From an uncultured Duodenibacillus sp. (lineage in GTDB: Bacteria; Pseudomonadota; Gammaproteobacteria; Burkholderiales; Burkholderiaceae_F): DNA of 64,000 nucleotides. Positions 1-8,456 of this stretch are shown piece by piece (position 1 is the first letter of the stretch; every line of letters starts with the position of its first letter). The notes beneath the pieces were generated by a model, which saw only the letters and a program-made list of their open reading frames with translations, did no database searches and was not told the origin of the DNA. The DNA lies in NCBI GenBank assembly GCA_944390745.1, contig CALXQK010000008.1, positions 57,787 through 121,786 of the forward strand, read 5' to 3'. Both the position numbers and the translations under genes were made by a program.

Positions 1-2
1 TT

Positions 3-719
3 GGATTTGACGTATTAGAAAGATGTGATGATCCAAAGATCTACGAACTATTGGGATCACCAGATGTTTTAGTACATCTTGCATGGAGAAATGGTTTTAA
101 ACATCATGAAATCAATCATATTGAAGATCTACCAAAGCATTATAAGTTTCTAAAGAACATGGCAATTTCTGGGTGCCACAACATTACAGTGATGGGGTCG
201 ATGCATGAAGTAGGCTACTTTAATGGCGTAGTAGATGAGTGTGTGCATTGCAACCCTTCGAGCTACTATGGAATTGCTAAAAATGCTCTCAGGCAACTAT
301 GTTTAACTGAGTTGACCAAGTATGTTCGAAACATTAAGTGGTTAAGGGGATTCTATGTTTACGGTGATGACGCTGGGGGTGGGAACTCCATTTTCTCAAA
401 ATTGATTGAGTTTGATAAGACTACAGGATCGATAAATCTTACAAAGGGAGATCATAAATTTGATTTCATAGAAGTAAATTTATTAGCTAGGCAGATTGCA
501 TTGGCGGCGATACAGTCAGAAGTAACTGGAATTATTAATGTGTGCTCCGGCAAGCCGATGAGCTTAAAGGAAGCTATAGAAAATTATGTAGCATCGAATA
601 ATTTAAAACTCAAGCTGAACTTTGGAGCCTATCCAGAGCGCCCGCAGGAGCCAAAGATAATTTATGGTGATACAACAAAAATAAGTAAAATCGTCGAAAG
701 TGTTAATGTGAAAATGTAG
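3..719 (+). CDS. NAD-dependent epimerase/dehydratase, 5' end cut by window
   Basis: Extended short-chain dehydrogenase/reductase fold, probably a nucleotide-sugar epimerase, dehydratase or reductase making a precursor for surface polysaccharide. The reading frame is open to the left edge, so the N-terminal NAD-binding glycine loop lies outside the window; a TTG at 51 is not a convincing start. The catalytic YxxxK is visible as YYGIAK, preceded by serine-rich residues, and the C-terminal half has the usual substrate-binding region. It is followed 3 bases later by the first RgpF-type gene, so it belongs to the same AT-rich + strand operon. The exact sugar cannot be assigned. Confidence 0.85.
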   Translation, partial: GFDVLERCDDPKIYELLGSPDVLVHLAWRNGFKHHEINHIEDLPKHYKFLKNMAISGCHNITVMGSMHEVGYFNGVVDECVHCNPSSYYGIAKNALRQLCLTELTKYVRNIKWLRGFYVYGDDAGGGNSIFSKLIEFDKTTGSINLTKGDHKFDFIEVNLLARQIALAAIQSEVTGIINVCSGKPMSLKEAIENYVASNNLKLKLNFGAYPERPQEPKIIYGDTTKISKIVESVNVKM

Positions 720-722
720 AAT

Positions 723-1589
723 ATGTCAACACGGGTTTCGCGCTATGCTATTTGTGTTTACTTCGATCCTGAGGGAGAGTTGCGACCTTTTATGGAGTTC
801 TTTCTATCATCGTTGAGTGAGACTTGCGTTGGTGTTTTACTCGTCGTGAATGGAACCTTAAACAAAAAGTCACGAACAAGGGTCGAGAGTTTAGGAGTTC
901 ATCTTCTGGAGAGGGAAAATAAAGGATATGATTTTTATGCCTATAGAGAAGGTTATTTTTATTTTAAAAACACTATTCACTTGGAGATTGATGAGTTAAT
1001 ATTTTGTAATTCATCGTGTTATGGCCCCATTACATCCTTAACAAATGTCTTCCACGAGATGGATAAACAGGAAGTTGACTTCTGGGGGTTAACACAATGG
1101 CATAGTGAACCATGGCCTGATCATATACAAAGCTATTTCCTTGTTTTTAGAAAAAGACTTCATGAATCAACGGCCTTTCACATATATTGGGAGCAGCTGC
1201 CGAGACTGAGCAGTCGAAAAGATGCTATTGAGAAATGTGAAGTTCAACTGACTTCGTACTTTGCTCGGATCGGTTTCAAATGGAGCACATTTTTACCTCC
1301 ATCAAGGCCTGATTATAGTATGACATTTGTGCACGAAGGACTAGTGAGCGGATTGCCACTATTAAAGAGAAAATTTTTCATATTGAATAACAATGATGAT
1401 GAGAAGAAAAAAGTCTTGTCTTTTCTTTTGAATCAAACGAAGTATGACATCCAACTGGTTTATGAGGACTTTTTTTTATCAAGATATCTATCGAATCAGG
1501 ATAACGGGAAGATTTCTATCAAAACATTCATAAAATGCAACTATCCAAGAGCTACAAAATTGTTAATTAAGTTGAAGCGGTATCTGTGA
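723..1589 (+). CDS. RgpF-type rhamnan synthesis protein (short form)
   Basis: A 288-residue protein of the rhamnan synthesis F (RgpF) family, found in O-antigen and cell-wall polysaccharide clusters and thought to act in glycan assembly. The family hallmark ENKGYDFYAYREG, an NxGxD-type motif, is seen near residue 60, followed by the CNSSCYGP and DFWGLTQ segments repeated in the next gene. It has no clear membrane segments. It starts 3 bases after the epimerase stop and overlaps the next gene at GTGA (1586-1589), indicating translational coupling. It corresponds to only the N-terminal module of its larger neighbour, so it may be a duplicated and shortened copy. Acceptor and donor sugars are unknown. 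Confidence 0.8.
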   Translation: MSTRVSRYAICVYFDPEGELRPFMEFFLSSLSETCVGVLLVVNGTLNKKSRTRVESLGVHLLERENKGYDFYAYREGYFYFKNTIHLEIDELIFCNSSCYGPITSLTNVFHEMDKQEVDFWGLTQWHSEPWPDHIQSYFLVFRKRLHESTAFHIYWEQLPRLSSRKDAIEKCEVQLTSYFARIGFKWSTFLPPSRPDYSMTFVHEGLVSGLPLLKRKFFILNNNDDEKKKVLSFLLNQTKYDIQLVYEDFFLSRYLSNQDNGKISIKTFIKCNYPRATKLLIKLKRYL

Positions 1590-3475
1590 GTGTTCCTATG
1601 TCAAATAATCGCCTGGTTTTGTGCACGTTCTATGAAGAAAATGGAAGGCTATTTGATAGCAATCTTTTTTTTCTAAAATCGCTTATTCCTTTTAGCAAAA
1701 AATTAATTTTGATTGTTAACGGGGAAATTAATGATGACGCAAAAAACAAACTTTCAGGACTTGGAATTTCATCTTTAATTCGAGAAAACAAAGGTCTTGA
1801 TTTTGGTGCTTGGCAAGAAGCTATTTTATATTTGGGTTGGGATGAAATATGTAGCTACGACGATCTGTTAATTACAAATCTAACGTGCTATGGGCCAGTT
1901 TATCCATTGCAAGAGTTATTTGATGAAATGGATAATCGGCATTGTGATTTCTGGGGAATAAATAGGCATCCAGCTATGCCTCATGTGAAGCTAATTCCAT
2001 CAGATCCATCTTCATCAATTCAGGAGCATATTCAGAGTTACTTTGTTAACTTCAAACAAAATGTTCTTTTGAGTGAGCCTTTTCAGAATTTTTGGAACAA
2101 ACTTAAACAGGCATCGTCTTATCAAGAGGAAGTTGCATACCACGAGAGCAGGTTAACATTTTTCCTGGAAAGCTCTGGTTTTATTTCCTCAACATATATG
2201 CCCTTCATGAAATATAAAAGAACGAATGCTAATGCATCGTTACTTGAAGGGCTAAATCAGCTGGTTGAAGATAGAAACCCTTTTATAAAAAAGAAGATAT
2301 TTTCCTTAAGACAGGATTATTGGCTAAATAATGGAAACTGGGGGCAGTGTGTAAATATTCTGCAATACATACGGGACAAGACCAGTTATTCAGCATCTAA
2401 TATTATCCAAGAGATGCTGGCTACTGTGCCAATGTCTACAATTCAAACAAACTTACACCTCACGTATCAAGTTGACAGTATAAATAGTGATAAATCGTTG
2501 TTGTCTAAATCAATTAAACTCGGACTTGTTTTTTTTGCATTTTACGAAGACCAGGTTCAGTATAATCTAAGTTATATTTTTAACTTTCCAAAGGATACAT
2601 TTATTTGTTTGTTGTCCGCACGGACAGAGCTTCTCGATATATATGAAATTGCTTTGAAAGAGAATGGGTTTAACAATATAGAAAAAAGGGAAATTCCCCC
2701 TCGTGGTCGTGATGTCTCGGCCTATATTGTTGGCGCACAGGATGTTTATCAAAAAGCAGATTACATCTGCTGTTTGCATGATAAAAAAACATCCCAGGCT
2801 GGATATTTAGTAGGAACGGCCTATCGAAATCACAATATTGAAAATCTTGTCGCTACAAGGGATTATATTACTAATATAATTCGAGAATTTGAAAAGGATC
2901 CTTTTTTAGGAATGCTTGTTCCCCCGACATATCCTTTGGCACTAGGAAATGAAATGAGTGATCCTGAGAATAGAAGAATTCTCCTTGAGCTATATAAAGA
3001 TTACTCAATTCGAGCGCCGTTTGATGAGATTCCGCTAGCGCCGTACGGAACAATGTTCTGGGTCAGAGGGATAGCTTTTCAGACTTTAAAAAGAAAAACA
3101 TTAAATTTTGAGGACTTTCCTAAAGAGCCAAACTCTACAGACGGGACAATCTTGCATGCATTTGAAAGATTTTATCCGGCCTTGGTTCAGGAGTCGGGAT
3201 TTTATATCGGTTGGTGTGGTACCGCTAAAAACTTAAAATGGTATTTTGATTTGGCATTTTATGTCTGGAGAGAATATCAGAAAAGGTTGTATTCAGTATA
3301 TGGGTTCATGCCGTTGCCAGCGTTATTGGAATCGATATCATTGCAGCGTAGCTCACCAAGATGTGGCGTAAGAAAAGCTGTCTTTAATTTATTGAAAGAG
3401 ATAAAGTTTAGATTGTTCCCTGAAAAGAGTTTTCCCAGACTGAGCGCTTTTGTAGCTAAAGTTCTAAAAATATAA
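1586..3475 (+). CDS. RgpF-type rhamnan synthesis protein, two-module form
   Basis: A 629-residue RgpF-family protein with two similar halves. The N-terminal module (about residues 1-230) carries RENKGLDFGAWQEA and resembles the preceding 288-residue protein. The C-terminal module (about 305-580) carries the classic RgpF motifs PPRGRDVSAYIVG and LHDKKTSQ. The likely role is assembly of a rhamnose-containing or similar O-polysaccharide at the cytoplasmic face. The GTG start overlaps the previous stop codon. Base composition is AT-rich like its neighbours and unlike the rest of the window, a sign of horizontal acquisition. Two active sites in one chain could mean two linkages, but this is inference. 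Confidence 0.82.
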   Translation: MSVPMSNNRLVLCTFYEENGRLFDSNLFFLKSLIPFSKKLILIVNGEINDDAKNKLSGLGISSLIRENKGLDFGAWQEAILYLGWDEICSYDDLLITNLTCYGPVYPLQELFDEMDNRHCDFWGINRHPAMPHVKLIPSDPSSSIQEHIQSYFVNFKQNVLLSEPFQNFWNKLKQASSYQEEVAYHESRLTFFLESSGFISSTYMPFMKYKRTNANASLLEGLNQLVEDRNPFIKKKIFSLRQDYWLNNGNWGQCVNILQYIRDKTSYSASNIIQEMLATVPMSTIQTNLHLTYQVDSINSDKSLLSKSIKLGLVFFAFYEDQVQYNLSYIFNFPKDTFICLLSARTELLDIYEIALKENGFNNIEKREIPPRGRDVSAYIVGAQDVYQKADYICCLHDKKTSQAGYLVGTAYRNHNIENLVATRDYITNIIREFEKDPFLGMLVPPTYPLALGNEMSDPENRRILLELYKDYSIRAPFDEIPLAPYGTMFWVRGIAFQTLKRKTLNFEDFPKEPNSTDGTILHAFERFYPALVQESGFYIGWCGTAKNLKWYFDLAFYVWREYQKRLYSVYGFMPLPALLESISLQRSSPRCGVRKAVFNLLKEIKFRLFPEKSFPRLSAFVAKVLKI

Positions 3476-3478
3476 TTA

Positions 3479-4636
3479 ATGTTTACTATGGTAAGACTTC
3501 TTGACTTTCTCATTGAAAAAATGCTCTTCCTGTTGTTTGTTATTAGAAGTTCCTTCTTGGTGAGAAAGAGAAAATGTTTACTTATTAGTCATGAAGCGTC
3601 GTTGAGTGGGGCTCCGGTCGTCTTATTGAATGTGGCAAAAATTCTATGTACGCTCGGGTGGACACCGATAATTCTTTCGCCTTATCGTGGCCCTCTCTTT
3701 TCTGAGGCTAGACAAAATAAAATCACAATGTTAAGGTGTCATTGGAGGAATATAGTTCGTTGTGCGCAATTTGGGGCGAAAAGATATGATCTTATAATCG
3801 TAAACACTTCTGTTAATGGATATGTAGTTAATGGATTGCAGGATTTTGATTATTGTCCAGTTTTGTGGTGGATTCATGAATCTGCTGCGGTATATAGTGA
3901 TGCATGTATACGACAGTTACCTGTAGAGGTGAAGGGTCATATAAAAATATGTGCAGGTGGTGACTATGCAAAAAGCCAGTTAAGACGTTTTAGGCCAAAT
4001 TATAATATACAGACGCTGTTATATCCTACTTTGGATTTAAAGAAAATAATTTCAGAAGAAGCTGTTGAGTGCTCTAAGAAAATAAATCTTTATTGTATAG
4101 GAACAATCGAAGAAAGAAAGGGGCAAGACCTTTTGGTTCGTGCGATTAAACAATTGCCTCAGGATGTTTTGAATGAGTGTTGCTTTACTTTTATTGGAAG
4201 GATTGGTTCTCCAGAGATATACAGTACAGTGAAATCGCTAGTTAGCTGCAAGGGTGTTGCCTGTGAATCGATGGGAACAGTGCCGTTAAAAGATCTGTAC
4301 AAGCAATATCAGAAAATGGACGTTTTAATTTGTCCGTCTCGTGATGATCCAATGCCTGTTGTCGTAGCTGATGCCCTTTCTCTTGGAAAAATCGTTGTCT
4401 GCTCTTCTAATACTGGATGCGCCAGTATTTTAACTGCAAACAATGCTGGTATTGTATTTCAAAATAATTCAGTTACGGATTTGACCAACTCAATCATAGA
4501 GGCAATCCGCATTGTTAAGCAAAAGAGATTGCGATCTATTTATTCGGCTCGTGCCAGATCTGCTTATAAGGATAATTTTTCTGAAGACTCATTTCTAAAA
4601 AGCTTTGAAATTCTACTTAGGAAGTTGAACCTTTGA
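3479..4636 (+). CDS. Glycosyltransferase family 4
   Basis: A 385-residue GT-B fold retaining glycosyltransferase. The N-terminal domain begins after a hydrophobic stretch (residues about 10-25) that may anchor the protein to the inner membrane, and contains SLSGAPVVLLN. The C-terminal donor domain has the EERKGQDLLVRAI element and SRDDPMPVVVADALSLGK, which corresponds to the GT4 E-x7-E region, although the first acidic residue is replaced. It follows the RgpF gene by 3 bases and precedes an epimerase by 12, so it is operonic. It probably adds one sugar to a lipid-linked glycan. Donor specificity cannot be read from sequence. Confidence 0.85.
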   Translation: MFTMVRLLDFLIEKMLFLLFVIRSSFLVRKRKCLLISHEASLSGAPVVLLNVAKILCTLGWTPIILSPYRGPLFSEARQNKITMLRCHWRNIVRCAQFGAKRYDLIIVNTSVNGYVVNGLQDFDYCPVLWWIHESAAVYSDACIRQLPVEVKGHIKICAGGDYAKSQLRRFRPNYNIQTLLYPTLDLKKIISEEAVECSKKINLYCIGTIEERKGQDLLVRAIKQLPQDVLNECCFTFIGRIGSPEIYSTVKSLVSCKGVACESMGTVPLKDLYKQYQKMDVLICPSRDDPMPVVVADALSLGKIVVCSSNTGCASILTANNAGIVFQNNSVTDLTNSIIEAIRIVKQKRLRSIYSARARSAYKDNFSEDSFLKSFEILLRKLNL

Positions 4637-4648
4637 TCAAATAATTGT

Positions 4649-5551
4649 ATGAAAAAAATACTTATCCTCGGGTCTAATGGTTACCTTGGCAGTTCGCTTT
4701 TTAAATTTTTATCTACTTGTGATAATTATTTTGTAGTGGGTTATCAGAGGCACTGCCAACAAAATCTTAATTGCCCTCGCATTATTTGCAGGGATTTCAT
4801 TGGCGAGGATTGGGAATCGTTTTTTGCAAACAATGATTTTGATGTTGTAATACACCTTATCTCATCAACTACACCTTCATCCTCCATGGAGCTTGTCCTG
4901 AATGAGTTGAATGGTGTGGTGCTGTCTACGTTAAAATTAATCAATAGCTTAAAGGAATCAAAAACTAGATTTATTTTTGCATCATCCGGAGGAACAGTTT
5001 ATGGGAGTGATTATAAACTACCTATTAAGGAAAATTCGAAGCTAGACCCTGTATGCAGTTATGGCATGCATAAAGTTCTTATTGAACATTATCTTAGATC
5101 ATATGGGGTGTCTTACGGGCTTGATTACAAGATAATGAGAATAGCAAACCCATACGGTGGGTGGGGGCACAAAAATAGGGCACAAGGCATTATCCCTTTA
5201 TTGGTCAGTAAGTTATTTGCTAATGATTTTATAGAAATATTCGGCAATACAATTCGTGACTATTTGTATGTAGATGATCTAATGCAGGCCTTCTTGTGTG
5301 TGATTTGTGATAGTCAGAATGAGCACCGTATATTTAATATTGGAACGGGTGTCGGTACATCGACGTTTGAGTTGATTCGACTTATTGAAGATGCTGCGGG
5401 TAAATCATTTAAAGGTATCAATATTACTGATTTGCGGCCTTGTGATGTTCCGTACAATGTTCTAGATATTGCCTTAGCTAAGCAAGTCTTGAAGTGGTCC
5501 CCAAAAGTCACCCTTTCAAATGGTATTCGTGAATATTTGAGAACCATCTAA
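4649..5551 (+). CDS. NAD-dependent epimerase/dehydratase (UDP-glucose 4-epimerase-like)
   Basis: A 300-residue extended SDR enzyme. It begins with a Rossmann loop GSNGYLGSS and contains the catalytic YGMHK (YxxxK) with an upstream SSGG segment, then NPYGGWGHKNRAQG, typical of GalE-like nucleotide-sugar epimerases. The length is slightly short for GalE (about 330). It is the last gene of the polysaccharide cluster in the window and supplies a sugar precursor, possibly by 4-epimerisation. The first epimerase at the window edge is a different member of the same superfamily rather than an obvious duplicate. Confidence 0.85.
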   Translation: MKKILILGSNGYLGSSLFKFLSTCDNYFVVGYQRHCQQNLNCPRIICRDFIGEDWESFFANNDFDVVIHLISSTTPSSSMELVLNELNGVVLSTLKLINSLKESKTRFIFASSGGTVYGSDYKLPIKENSKLDPVCSYGMHKVLIEHYLRSYGVSYGLDYKIMRIANPYGGWGHKNRAQGIIPLLVSKLFANDFIEIFGNTIRDYLYVDDLMQAFLCVICDSQNEHRIFNIGTGVGTSTFELIRLIEDAAGKSFKGINITDLRPCDVPYNVLDIALAKQVLKWSPKVTLSNGIREYLRTI

Positions 5552-6002
5552 GTTACAAATAACTACACGGGGTGGTTGCCTCAGAAAGGGGCGATGAGGT
5601 CTTCTTAAAAATCACGATCCCTTTTTTTTGAAATAAGAGGATTTTCTGAGAAGTGTTACGCTTTCTCCGTACCCTAAGAGTCTGTATAGAATTTTGTGTG
5701 TGATGAGATTGTTCATACCACCCAACGGACTAGAACAGCCTGACGCAAATGATCTCTGGCAAAGGATGCAGACCGCGTAAGCTCGCCGCCGAACTTTCTC
5801 ACCTGCCGAATCTCGAACATGCCGTTGATGAAGCAGCAGCTGCTGGATTGCTCTAGGACAGGGATGGCGTCAAAAGCTATCCATTTAGGGGAGGGGCACA
5901 CCTTATGTCGTTTCATGGGTACGATACCGAGTCGTCCAGTACAAGTAAGACCTAGATTCCCTTGATTAGGATAAGGCTGCAAGCGGGCCGATCGGCACCC
6001 GC
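5552..6002. other. Intergenic boundary after polysaccharide cluster
   Basis: About 450 bases with no gene I can support. A T8 run near 5622 lies in the AT-rich part and could end the polysaccharide operon, but I see no strong stem before it. Composition changes sharply to GC-rich from about 5700 onward, where an 89-codon open frame on the - strand (5713-5982) resembles no family I know and may be mobile-element debris. Confidence 0.5.
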
Positions 6003-6606
6003 ATGCAGAGCAGCAAACGCAGCGGAACTAGCCGAAAGGCGATCCGCACCAACGCCCGCGATCTGGGTGTCAACATTCCTCGAGACCGTGACAACAGTTC
6101 CGAGGCGGTCCTGCCATCCAGGCATTCCCGCCGCTTCGACGGCCTAATCGCCATGTACGCCCGCGGTATGAGCACGCGCGGTACCGGCGACTATCTGCCT
6201 GAGCAATACGGCGTGCAGGTCTGGCTTGGGTATGCGGAGCTTCCGGGGGACGGTCTTCAACGCACTGAAGGCGCGCGGTCTGGTAGACATCCTGAGCGTC
6301 GTCATGGACGGCATCAAGGGCATGACGCAAGCCTTGGAGACCGCATGCCCGAAGACGGGGACAATGCTGTTCTGCTGTTCGCAGATCTGGCGAAACACCT
6401 GGGTGCAGGTGGTGCCGTTCTTCCGCTTCCCGTCGGAGGTACGCAGGCTCATCTACACGACGAACTCGATTGAGGTCTTGAACCGTGCAATTTGCAAAGT
6501 GATCAAGACTCGTACGCTGTTCCCAGCGAAGGCCGCTGCCAAAAAGCTCATCTTCCTTGCGATGCGCAACGACACAGCCGCATGGAAGAGGCCAGCGGTA
6601 CGTTGA
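6003..6606 (+). pseudogene. IS256-family transposase remnant
   Basis: Decayed mutator-type (IS256) transposase. Frame one (from about 6003) keeps VNIPRDRD and MYARGMSTRGTGDYLPEQYGV, matching the family's N-terminal half. After about 6205 the frame changes and sequence between is lost. Frame two (from about 6226) keeps ALKARGLVDILSVVMDGIKG, the VxxDGxKG catalytic-Asp region, then jumps to VVPFFRFPSEVRRLIYTTNS and KVIKTRTLFPAKAAAKKLI from the C-terminus. At least two deletions and one frameshift make it inactive. It sits at the compositional boundary between the polysaccharide cluster and the GC-richer chromosome. No intact terminal repeats were found. Confidence 0.85.
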
Positions 6607-6851
6607 TCAAACGCGATGCCTCAGTTCGCCGTCATGTACGGTCAACGCTTTACGGGAGCAATCATGTAAGCGATGGGAAAGAAACCTTTTGCCTGCTAGG
6701 GATAGGAAAGCCAAACCCAGCCTTTGCGAATAAGACCGGGCGGCTGCTACGCCCATCCCCTGAAACTTAACAGGACGCAAAACTCCATACACTGCCACCA
6801 AGACTGCCAGGTTATCACGCTCTCAAATAGCATTAAGGGATTTTTTGGCAC

Positions 6852-7571
6852 TTAGTCACATCCAGTGCATACGAGTATGAAACGTCCAACAGGGCTTCCT
6901 GAAATGGTGAAGGAAGCGTTGTTGTCAATGCGTAGGTGGTCTCCAGCCTCAAGAGTGATATCCGCAATGCACATGTTGCCTTCCACGACGTAAAGAAGGG
7001 CGGCATCTTTAACTGTTATTTTGTCAGAAAAACCAAACGTATCAGCACATCCTCCATAAATCTCGACGTCCACTGGGGCGATCAGACAAGCAGTATGGCT
7101 TTTATCTACCTTATCATTTGAGAGAAGTTTTTGCAGTCGGTTTAAGGGGAACATCTGTTCCCCAAAAGAATGTTGCTGGTATGCTGGGACTTTTGGAACT
7201 TGATACGGACGAAGCCAAATCGATATGTATCGCATGGGATCATCCCCCACCGCTGTTGTTTCATGAAGATATCCAGAGGAGGAGGAAAATCTATGCATCG
7301 ACCCGCGAGTTGTGACTTTGTCGTTTCCCAACGTGTCATGGAAGTGCATGCAGCCGGAAATTTGCAGACAGACAACCTCAAAATACTCGTGAGGGTGCAT
7401 TGGAATACCATAGCCTGGCTCGCAATAGTAATCGTTAAAGGAGTAGATGTTGCCTAAAAACTGATTGTCAGGATCGAAGCGGGCGCTTGATGAAAATAGT
7501 CCAAATCCTTTGACATTCTTTCGAGAAACCTTCTGAGGGTGCCGGCGATCTTTGGAGAAATAGGTAATCAT
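6852..7571 (-). CDS. Pirin-family bicupin protein
   Basis: A 239-residue pirin-like cupin. The N-terminal cupin has the metal-binding pirin signature IPMHPHEYFEVVCL and a downstream HETTA segment; the C-terminal half is a degenerate cupin. Pirins bind Fe or Ni, and some act as quercetin dioxygenases or redox regulators. The ATG at 7571 is preferred over the longer frame because GGAGAA (7577-7582) sits 5 bases upstream. The gene follows the XRE/S24 regulator by 16 bases, so the two are probably co-transcribed. Its substrate is unknown; proximity to the lyase operon suggests, but does not prove, a linked function. Confidence 0.82.
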   Translation of the reverse strand: MITYFSKDRRHPQKVSRKNVKGFGLFSSSARFDPDNQFLGNIYSFNDYYCEPGYGIPMHPHEYFEVVCLQISGCMHFHDTLGNDKVTTRGSMHRFSSSSGYLHETTAVGDDPMRYISIWLRPYQVPKVPAYQQHSFGEQMFPLNRLQKLLSNDKVDKSHTACLIAPVDVEIYGGCADTFGFSDKITVKDAALLYVVEGNMCIADITLEAGDHLRIDNNASFTISGSPVGRFILVCTGCD

Positions 7572-7587
7572 GTAACTTCTCCTTGTA

Positions 7588-8334
7588 TTAGCCAACAAAG
7601 TAACGATTTAGATCTTCGTATGATCGGATCATTCGAACGACTCGTCCTACAATTGGGACAAAGCTAGTGTGCTCCATGTCAAAAGCTGCGGCGCCAAAAC
7701 ACGGATTGTCGGCAACTAGAGAAAGCATATTTCCTGTCAGAACGCAGTGCCGAAGACAAAGTCCAACTTCGTCCTCCTCGGATAGTCGAACGGAATATAT
7801 GGCCTTCTGATCACTGGCGCTGAGAAATAAGTAGGAAATCATTGGGCGCATCAAGACGAGGTCTCCGGGAAGCAGGCCTGGTGCCATAGAATTGTCTGTG
7901 ACATAGAGACCATAACTTCGGCGCGTGGGAAGCGAATAGTTGTCAATGTCAGGCAAATGCATCCAGACAACTGGACTTGAGCTGGAAGCAGGAGCAACCT
8001 TTGAGCTGCTCGCTCGATAGACGGGCACCCAGTTTGATGAGCTTTCAGAACTATCCTCCCTGCCTTCTGGGCAAGTTTCACGTAGTGTCAGTTCACACCC
8101 CAAGTCTCGGCGATTCTCTGCAGCTGCGGGCGCGTCCGGCGTCATCTCGAGCAGATAGTCTGTGCTGACATTGAGGCTGCGCGCGATCTTTTTGAGCAGT
8201 TCGTAGTCAGGTTCGCTACGCCCCATGATGTAGTTGTTCAGTCGCCCGCGGGTGATGCCTATGGAATTAGCAAAAACTGCCTGAGAGAGACCTTTTTGGG
8301 CAAGAATCTTGCGGATTTGCGAGCTAAAAGACAT
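7588..8334 (-). CDS. XRE-family regulator with S24/LexA-like C-terminal domain
   Basis: A 248-residue repressor-like protein. Residues about 5-62 form an XRE helix-turn-helix (QAVFANSIGITRGRLNNYI). After a Ser/Pro-rich linker, the C-terminal half resembles the peptidase S24 fold of CI and LexA repressors, with DNSMAPGLLPGDLVLM carrying the expected nucleophile Ser. In the region of the catalytic Lys I see LCLRHC, so autocleavage may be lost or altered. A strong AAGGAGG ribosome site precedes the ATG. It lies upstream of pirin and downstream of the MmgE/PrpD gene in the same orientation and is the likely local regulator. A prophage origin is possible, but no phage genes are nearby. Confidence 0.85.
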   Translation of the reverse strand: MSFSSQIRKILAQKGLSQAVFANSIGITRGRLNNYIMGRSEPDYELLKKIARSLNVSTDYLLEMTPDAPAAAENRRDLGCELTLRETCPEGREDSSESSSNWVPVYRASSSKVAPASSSSPVVWMHLPDIDNYSLPTRRSYGLYVTDNSMAPGLLPGDLVLMRPMISYLFLSASDQKAIYSVRLSEEDEVGLCLRHCVLTGNMLSLVADNPCFGAAAFDMEHTSFVPIVGRVVRMIRSYEDLNRYFVG

Positions 8335-8456
8335 GCCCCTCCTTCATGAGACAAAGCGTTAAAAATAGCCAGCGGCGACCTTGTATACCGTACAGCTTCC
8401 TGCGACATGATGACGCAGGAAGCGTTCCTCCATCTTAATCTGTGTTTGAGGAGATT

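Noticed and set aside
5713-5982. 89-codon - strand frame near the IS256 remnant
   Set aside because: No family recognised; probably mobile-element debris or chance.
6852-8334. XRE/S24 protein and pirin as a prophage fragment
   Set aside because: No phage structural, integrase or lysis genes adjoin; the context is metabolic.
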